From Frankiaceae bacterium (GTDB lineage Bacteria; Actinomycetota; Actinomycetes; JADGOU01), in contig JADGOU010000022.1 of NCBI GenBank assembly GCA_017882835.1, positions 1-17,291 of the forward strand: a stretch of 17,291 nt of DNA, read 5' to 3'. Below, in pieces: positions 13,651-17,291 of this stretch. The position numbers and the translations under genes are program-made. Under the pieces are notes generated by a model. The model did no database searches, was not told where the DNA came from, and was given only the letters and a program-made list of their open reading frames with translations. Numbering within the stretch: the first letter of the stretch is position 1; every line of letters begins with the position of its first letter.

Positions 13651-14555
13651 CGGCGCAGCTTGGGGTCGAGGGACTCTCGCAGGGCCTCCCCGAGCAGGGT
13701 GAAGCCGAGCACCGAGACGGTGATCGCCAGCCCGGGCAGGATGGCCAACTGCGGCGAGGTGTTCAGCGCGTTCTGGCTCTCCGCCAGCATCCTTCCCCAC
13801 TCCGGCACCGAGGGGTCGGCGGAGCCCAACCCCAGGAAAGCGAGACCGGCGGCGTCGATGATGGCCGTGGCCAGGGCCAGCGTCGCCTGCACGATCACCG
13901 GCGCCAGTGAGTTGGGCAGCACGTGGGCGAGGGTGATCCGGCTGCGCCGAACGCCGAGCGAGCGGGCCGCCAGCGCGTAGTCGCTGCCGCGCTGCGAAAG
14001 CATCGAGGCCCGCAGCAGCCGGGCGAAGATCGGCACGTTGACCGTGGCAATGGCGATCATGACTGACTTGAGGCTGGGGCCGAGCAGGGCAGCCAGCCCG
14101 ATGGCGAACAACAACCCGGGTACGGCGAGCATGATGTCCATCAGCCGCATAATCACGCCGTCCACCCATCCGGCCAGGCCGCCGGCCAGGGTGCCGAGGA
14201 TGACGCCGATGGTGACGCCGAGCGTGGTCGAGACGATGCCGATGAGCAGCGACCAGCGCGCGCCGTAGATCAGCCGGCTGAGCTCGTCGCGGCCCTGCTC
14301 GTCCAGCCCCAGCCAGTGCGCTGCGGACGGCCCGGGCACCGAACCCGGGCGAACCTTGGTCAGGTCGGCGGCGGTCGGGCTGTGCGGGGCGAGCACCGGC
14401 GCCAGCAGCGCGACCAGCACGAACAGCGTGATCAGTGCGGCGCCGATGATGGCCACCGGGCTGCGCCGCAGCCGGGTGACGGCCTCCCGCAGCAGTCCGC
14501 CACTGCTCTCGACCTCGGTCGAAGTCTGGACCTGCTCGAGCTCGGCCAGGCTCAT
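13647..14555 (-). CDS. dppC: Peptide ABC transporter permease (DppC/OppC-type)
   Basis: Second membrane channel subunit of the importer. The 302-residue protein has a first transmembrane helix at about 33-56 (PVAIIGAALITLFVLVALLAP) after a soluble N-terminal tail, then GLDEQGRDELSRLIYGARWSL, typical of DppC/OppC, and further hydrophobic helices through the GVTIGVILG, LAVPGLLFAIGLAALLG and AIIDAAGLAFLGLG regions. The cytoplasmic EAA-type loop, AARSLGVRRSRITLAHVLPN, docks on the ATPases. The start ATG (14553-14555) lies in the last copy of a 17-bp repeat, and overlaps the TGA of an upstream 6-codon mini-ORF. There is no strong ribosome site. Its stop overlaps the dppD GTG start. Confidence 0.93.
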   Translation of the reverse strand: MSLAELEQVQTSTEVESSGGLLREAVTRLRRSPVAIIGAALITLFVLVALLAPVLAPHSPTAADLTKVRPGSVPGPSAAHWLGLDEQGRDELSRLIYGARWSLLIGIVSTTLGVTIGVILGTLAGGLAGWVDGVIMRLMDIMLAVPGLLFAIGLAALLGPSLKSVMIAIATVNVPIFARLLRASMLSQRGSDYALAARSLGVRRSRITLAHVLPNSLAPVIVQATLALATAIIDAAGLAFLGLGSADPSVPEWGRMLAESQNALNTSPQLAILPGLAITVSVLGFTLLGEALRESLDPKLRR

Positions 14556-14572
14556 CGCGTCGCCAGGCTCAT
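14552..14572 (-). other. Mini-ORF 2 (6 codons) overlapping the dppC start
   Basis: ATG at 14572 reads MSLATR, whose first three residues are the same as those of DppC because of the duplication, and stops at TGA 14554-14552 overlapping the dppC ATG. GAGGG lies about 10 nt before this ATG, a slightly better ribosome site than that of dppC itself. Confidence 0.4.
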
Positions 14573-14589
14573 CGCGTCGCCGCCCTCAT
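14569..14589 (-). other. Mini-ORF 1 (6 codons) between dppB and dppC
   Basis: ATG at 14589, overlapping the dppB TGA, reads MRAATR and stops at TGA 14571-14569, which overlaps the ATG of mini-ORF 2. It is too short to predict a functional peptide, and is notable only as a possible relay for reinitiating ribosomes. Confidence 0.4.
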
Positions 14590-15590
14590 CGAGCTCGTAC
14601 CCGCGGGTCGATGAACCCGTAGGAGAGGTCGACGAGCAGGTTCACGATCACAAACACGAACGCGATGAACAGGATGCCGCCCTGCAGCACGGCGAAGTCG
14701 CGGCTGAAGATGGCGTCGTACATGAACTGGCCCATGCCGCCCCAGGCGAACACGATCTCGGTCAGCACGGCGCCGGAGAGCAGCAGGCCGGTCTGCAAGC
14801 CGATCACGGTGACCACCGGGAGCATGGCGTTGCGCAGCACGTGCCGTCGGGTGATCACCCGGCGAGTCAGCCCCTTGGACTCCGCGGTGCGCACGTAGTC
14901 CTCGTTGGTCACCTCCAGGACCGACGCCCGGGTGATCCGGGTGATGATCGCCAGCGGGATCGAGCCCAGCGCCAACCCGGGCAGGACGAGGTGCCGGATC
15001 GCGTCGACACTGGCGGCCAGGTTGCCGGTCAGGATGCCATCGAGCACGTAGAAGCCGGTTGGATGGTCGGCAATCAAGGCCGGATCCTGCCGGCCGACGC
15101 TGGGCAGCCAGCCCAGCTTGACCGCAAACAGGTACTTGAGCAGGAAGGCCAGGAAGAACACCGGGATGGAGATCCCGAGCAGGGACAGGACAACGGAGGC
15201 GTTGTCGAACCAGCTCTGGTACCGCCGGGCAGCCGCATAGCCCAGCGGAATCCCACCACCGACAGCGAACAGCAGGCCGGCCGCGCTCAACTCCACCGTG
15301 GCCGGGAAGCGGCTGCGGATCTCCGCACTGACCGGGCGCTGCGTGGTGATCGACGTACCGAAGTCCAGCCGGACCGCCCGCTCCAGGAACTTGCCGTACT
15401 GCACGTAGATCGGACGGTCCAGGCCGTACAGGTGCTCGATCTGGGCCTTCTTCTCCGGCGTGGAGCGCTCGCCGAGCAGCGCGTCCGCCGGCCCGCCGGG
15501 CAGGGCGCGCACGTAGCCGAACACCAGCACCGACAGGCCCAGCAGGATCGGGACCAACAGCAGCAGGCGGCGGACGACGAACTTTCCCAC
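14586..15590 (-). CDS. dppB: Peptide ABC transporter permease (DppB/OppB-type)
   Basis: First membrane channel subunit of the importer. The 334-residue protein starts VRRLLLLVPILLGLSVLVFGYV, the typical N-terminal helix of DppB, followed by the LPGGPADALLG and YGLDRPIYVQYGKFLERAVRLDFGTS periplasmic/external loop seen across OppB/DppB permeases. Hydrophobic helices follow at about 100-122, 132-160, 200-218, 255-282 and 300-323. The EAA-type cytoplasmic loop is TAESKGLTRRVITRRHVLRN. The GTG start at 15590 has GAGGGG 8 nt upstream (15599-15604). It lies 39 bp after dppA, with no clear hairpin in the gap. The stop falls in the triplicated 17-bp unit. Confidence 0.94.
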   Translation of the reverse strand: MGKFVVRRLLLLVPILLGLSVLVFGYVRALPGGPADALLGERSTPEKKAQIEHLYGLDRPIYVQYGKFLERAVRLDFGTSITTQRPVSAEIRSRFPATVELSAAGLLFAVGGGIPLGYAAARRYQSWFDNASVVLSLLGISIPVFFLAFLLKYLFAVKLGWLPSVGRQDPALIADHPTGFYVLDGILTGNLAASVDAIRHLVLPGLALGSIPLAIITRITRASVLEVTNEDYVRTAESKGLTRRVITRRHVLRNAMLPVVTVIGLQTGLLLSGAVLTEIVFAWGGMGQFMYDAIFSRDFAVLQGGILFIAFVFVIVNLLVDLSYGFIDPRVRAR

Positions 15591-15629
15591 GGCCCGATCC
15601 CCTCGCCGGGTTCAGCGGTCGCCGAGCGG

Positions 15630-17285
15630 TCAGCCGAGCGTGACCAGCGAGAACAGCTCCTCCTGCACCGGGCTGGGCACGAAACCCTTCACGTTCTTCG
15701 CGAACGCCAGCGCCGGCTTGGTGTGCACGTAGGGCACGCCCGGCAGGAACTGCATGATCTCGTCGTTGATCGTCTTGTACTCGCTCGTGCGCTTGCCCAG
15801 GTCCGTCTCTACCCGGGCCTTCTCCAGGTCGTCACGGATCTTCGGGTTGTCGAAGCCCCACTCGGGCAGCTGCTGCCGGAAGAACGTGCCGATGAAGTTG
15901 TCCGGGTCGCCGAAGTCGCCGGTCCAGCCGAGCAGGTACATCTGCGCGTTGCCGGACTCCACCGCGGACAGGTAGTCCGGGGACCACGGCGCCGACTTGG
16001 GCACGACCTTGAACCCAACCACCTCCAGGTCGGCCTTGAAGGCCTGGAAGTTCGCCGCCGGGTCGGGCATGTAGGGCCGGCTCACGCCGGTCGGGTACCA
16101 GAACTCGATAGTCGGGTCCTTGACCCCGGAGTTGGCAAGCAGCTGCTTGGCCTTCGCCGGGTCATAGGAGTAGTTGGGCACCTGCTCATTCCACCCGAAC
16201 AGCGACGGCGGCTGGAACTGGGTGGCCACCTCGGCGCCCTCCGGGTACTTCGCCTTGACCAAGGCGTCCCGGTTGAGGGCGTAGGCGATGGCCTGGCGGA
16301 AGTTCTGGTTGTCCATCGGCGGCTTGGACTGGTTGAAGCCGACGTAGCCAACGTTGAACGCCGGCCGCTCCAGGATCTGGAAGCCGGCCGAGCGCAGCTG
16401 GCCGATGTCGCCCGGGGCCACGAGGTCGTAACCCTGAATTTCTCCGGACTGCAGCGCTTGTCGCCGGCCATTGCCGTCGGCGATCGGCTTGAAGATCACC
16501 CGCTGCAGCTTTGCCTTGTCGCCCCAATAATCGTCGTTGCGCTCCAGCACGAGCTTGTCGTTGCGGTCCCAGCTGGAGAACTTGTACGGCCCGGTGCCGA
16601 TCGGGTGCGCCGTACCGAACTCGCTGGAGAACGACGGGGAGCTCGCCGAGCCGCCGATCTGGTCGGCGTTGTACTTCTTCAGCGCGTCCGGGCTGGCGAT
16701 GGAGAAGGCGGGCAGCGTGAGCCCGGATAGGAAGGTCGACGACGCCGAGGTCAAGGTGAAGACGGCTGTGTTGTCGTCCTTGGCCTGGCAGGACTTGTAA
16801 AGGCTGACCCCGAGCTTGGGGTCGTCGTTGTGGGCGAAGCCGCCGAAGACGGTGCTCCAGTAGTAGGAGATCGACGAGCTCTGCTGGATGCCCTTGAAGT
16901 TGTACCAGCGGTCGAAGCTGAAGCAGACCGCCGCCGCGCTGAACAGCGTGCCGTCCTGGAACTTCACGTTCTTGCGTAGGTTGAACGTCCAGGTAATGCC
17001 GTCCGGGCTGGGCTGCCAGGTCTCCGCCAGCGCCGGCACGACATCGGTCCCGCCCTGCTTCGTGGTGACCAGGCCTTCGAAGATCTGCCGGATCGGCCGG
17101 AACGACTCACCGTCGTTGACGTACGCCGGATCCAAGGTCTTTGGATCCGCCGACGCGCCGAAGACCAGGGCGGCGTTGCCGCCACCGCCGCTGGACTTCG
17201 AGCCAGTACCGCCGCCGCACGCCGCCGCCCCGAGGGCCAGCGCAGCCATCGTCGCCACTACCGCCGTCCGCCTGGCTTTCAACAT
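15630..17285 (-). CDS. dppA: Family-5 peptide-binding lipoprotein (DppA/OppA-type)
   Basis: The extracytoplasmic substrate-binding protein that hands peptides to DppBC. The 551-residue protein has a lipoprotein signal peptide: basic MLKARR, a hydrophobic stretch to about residue 19, and AAAC with Cys23 as the likely lipidated residue, then a Gly/Ser linker. The mature domain begins FGASADPKTLDPAYVNDGES (43-61), characteristic of SBP family 5, and includes GLVTTKQGGTDVVPALAETW, WTFNLRKNVKFQDG, GTGPYKF, FNQSKPPMDNQNFRQAIAYALNRDALV and WTGDFGDPDNF. The ATG start is 6 bp from the right edge, so its ribosome site and promoter lie outside. Peptide length preference is not readable; nickel or glutathione uptake are alternatives in this family. 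Confidence 0.94.
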   Translation of the reverse strand: MLKARRTAVVATMAALALGAAACGGGTGSKSSGGGGNAALVFGASADPKTLDPAYVNDGESFRPIRQIFEGLVTTKQGGTDVVPALAETWQPSPDGITWTFNLRKNVKFQDGTLFSAAAVCFSFDRWYNFKGIQQSSSISYYWSTVFGGFAHNDDPKLGVSLYKSCQAKDDNTAVFTLTSASSTFLSGLTLPAFSIASPDALKKYNADQIGGSASSPSFSSEFGTAHPIGTGPYKFSSWDRNDKLVLERNDDYWGDKAKLQRVIFKPIADGNGRRQALQSGEIQGYDLVAPGDIGQLRSAGFQILERPAFNVGYVGFNQSKPPMDNQNFRQAIAYALNRDALVKAKYPEGAEVATQFQPPSLFGWNEQVPNYSYDPAKAKQLLANSGVKDPTIEFWYPTGVSRPYMPDPAANFQAFKADLEVVGFKVVPKSAPWSPDYLSAVESGNAQMYLLGWTGDFGDPDNFIGTFFRQQLPEWGFDNPKIRDDLEKARVETDLGKRTSEYKTINDEIMQFLPGVPYVHTKPALAFAKNVKGFVPSPVQEELFSLVTLG

Positions 17286-17291
17286 CGATTC

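Larger units (their letters stand above)
14541..14591 (-). repeat. Triplicated 17-bp stop/start unit at the dppB-dppC junction
   Basis: On the minus strand three consecutive 17-nt units begin CGATGAG: CGATGAGGGCGGCGACG, CGATGAGCCTGGCGACG and CGATGAGCCTGGCCGAG. The first two differ at two positions; an exact 17-bp duplication is visible at 14545-14561 and 14562-14578. Because 17 is not a multiple of three, each ATG falls in a different frame. The first TGA is the dppB stop; the third ATG is the dppC start. Confidence 0.9.

Noticed and set aside
13651..14169. N-terminal extension of DppD through dppC
   Set aside because: It lies entirely within dppC in another frame; the GTGA overlap with the dppC stop gives the obvious start.
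14316..16730. Very long open frame on the + strand (about 800 codons) opposite dppA, dppB and dppC
   Set aside because: It is antisense to three clearly recognisable transporter genes, is rich in Arg/Gly/Val/Gln as expected of a GC-rich shadow frame, and shows no family motif.

Overview
This is a high-GC chromosomal segment from an actinobacterium. Evidence: strong G/C preference at third codon positions, frequent GTG starts, GTGA/ATGA gene overlaps, a DUF4245 gene beside glpX and fumC (the same trio as Rv1100/glpX/fum in Mycobacterium tuberculosis, from memory), a GTP-type PEP carboxykinase, and an isoprenyl transferase of the Rv1086 short-chain type. I cannot assign a genus. There are 15 protein-coding genes. 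I see no tRNA, rRNA, IS element, phage gene or CRISPR array.

Layout. Positions 1-1193 hold the 3' part of an ACAD10/11-like acyl-CoA dehydrogenase (+). Convergent to it are a DUF4245 membrane-anchored protein and a TetR regulator (both -). A 51-codon membrane protein at 2524-2679 (+) is divergent from the TetR gene. Next comes the + strand central-carbon block: glpX (class II fructose-1,6-bisphosphatase), fumC (class II fumarase), a ferritin-like protein and an acyl-CoA thioesterase, the last three essentially back to back. Positions 6859-7073 are a convergent intergenic region with a perfect 44-bp palindrome and a second hairpin. On the - strand follow a DUF885 metallopeptidase-like protein and its upstream partner, the isoprenyl transferase. 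Positions 9122-9450 carry no gene but contain degenerate ~34-bp repeats and the terminator of pckG. pckG (GTP-PEP carboxykinase, -) is preceded by two tandem copies of an 11-bp palindromic element. From 11423 to 17285 there is a complete five-gene family-5 (dipeptide/oligopeptide) ABC importer operon on the - strand, in the order dppA-dppB-dppC-dppD-dppF.

How it fits together. Fatty acyl-CoA oxidation (acyl-CoA dehydrogenase, thioesterase), TCA (fumarase), gluconeogenesis (PEP carboxykinase, FBPase) and peptide uptake suggest growth on lipids and peptides, where carbon must flow back up to sugars. That is inference from neighbourhood; the genes form several separate transcription units.

Most of the window is ordinary conserved metabolism, and I do not see a clearly new defence or mobile system. 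The unusual points are small-scale DNA structures: a triplicated 17-bp stop/start unit between dppB and dppC that creates two 6-codon mini-ORFs chained by ATGA overlaps; six exact 15-bp repeats encoding an ASTGS linker in DppD; the 44-bp palindrome; the paired 11-bp element upstream of pckG; and a three-frame stop block upstream of fumC.
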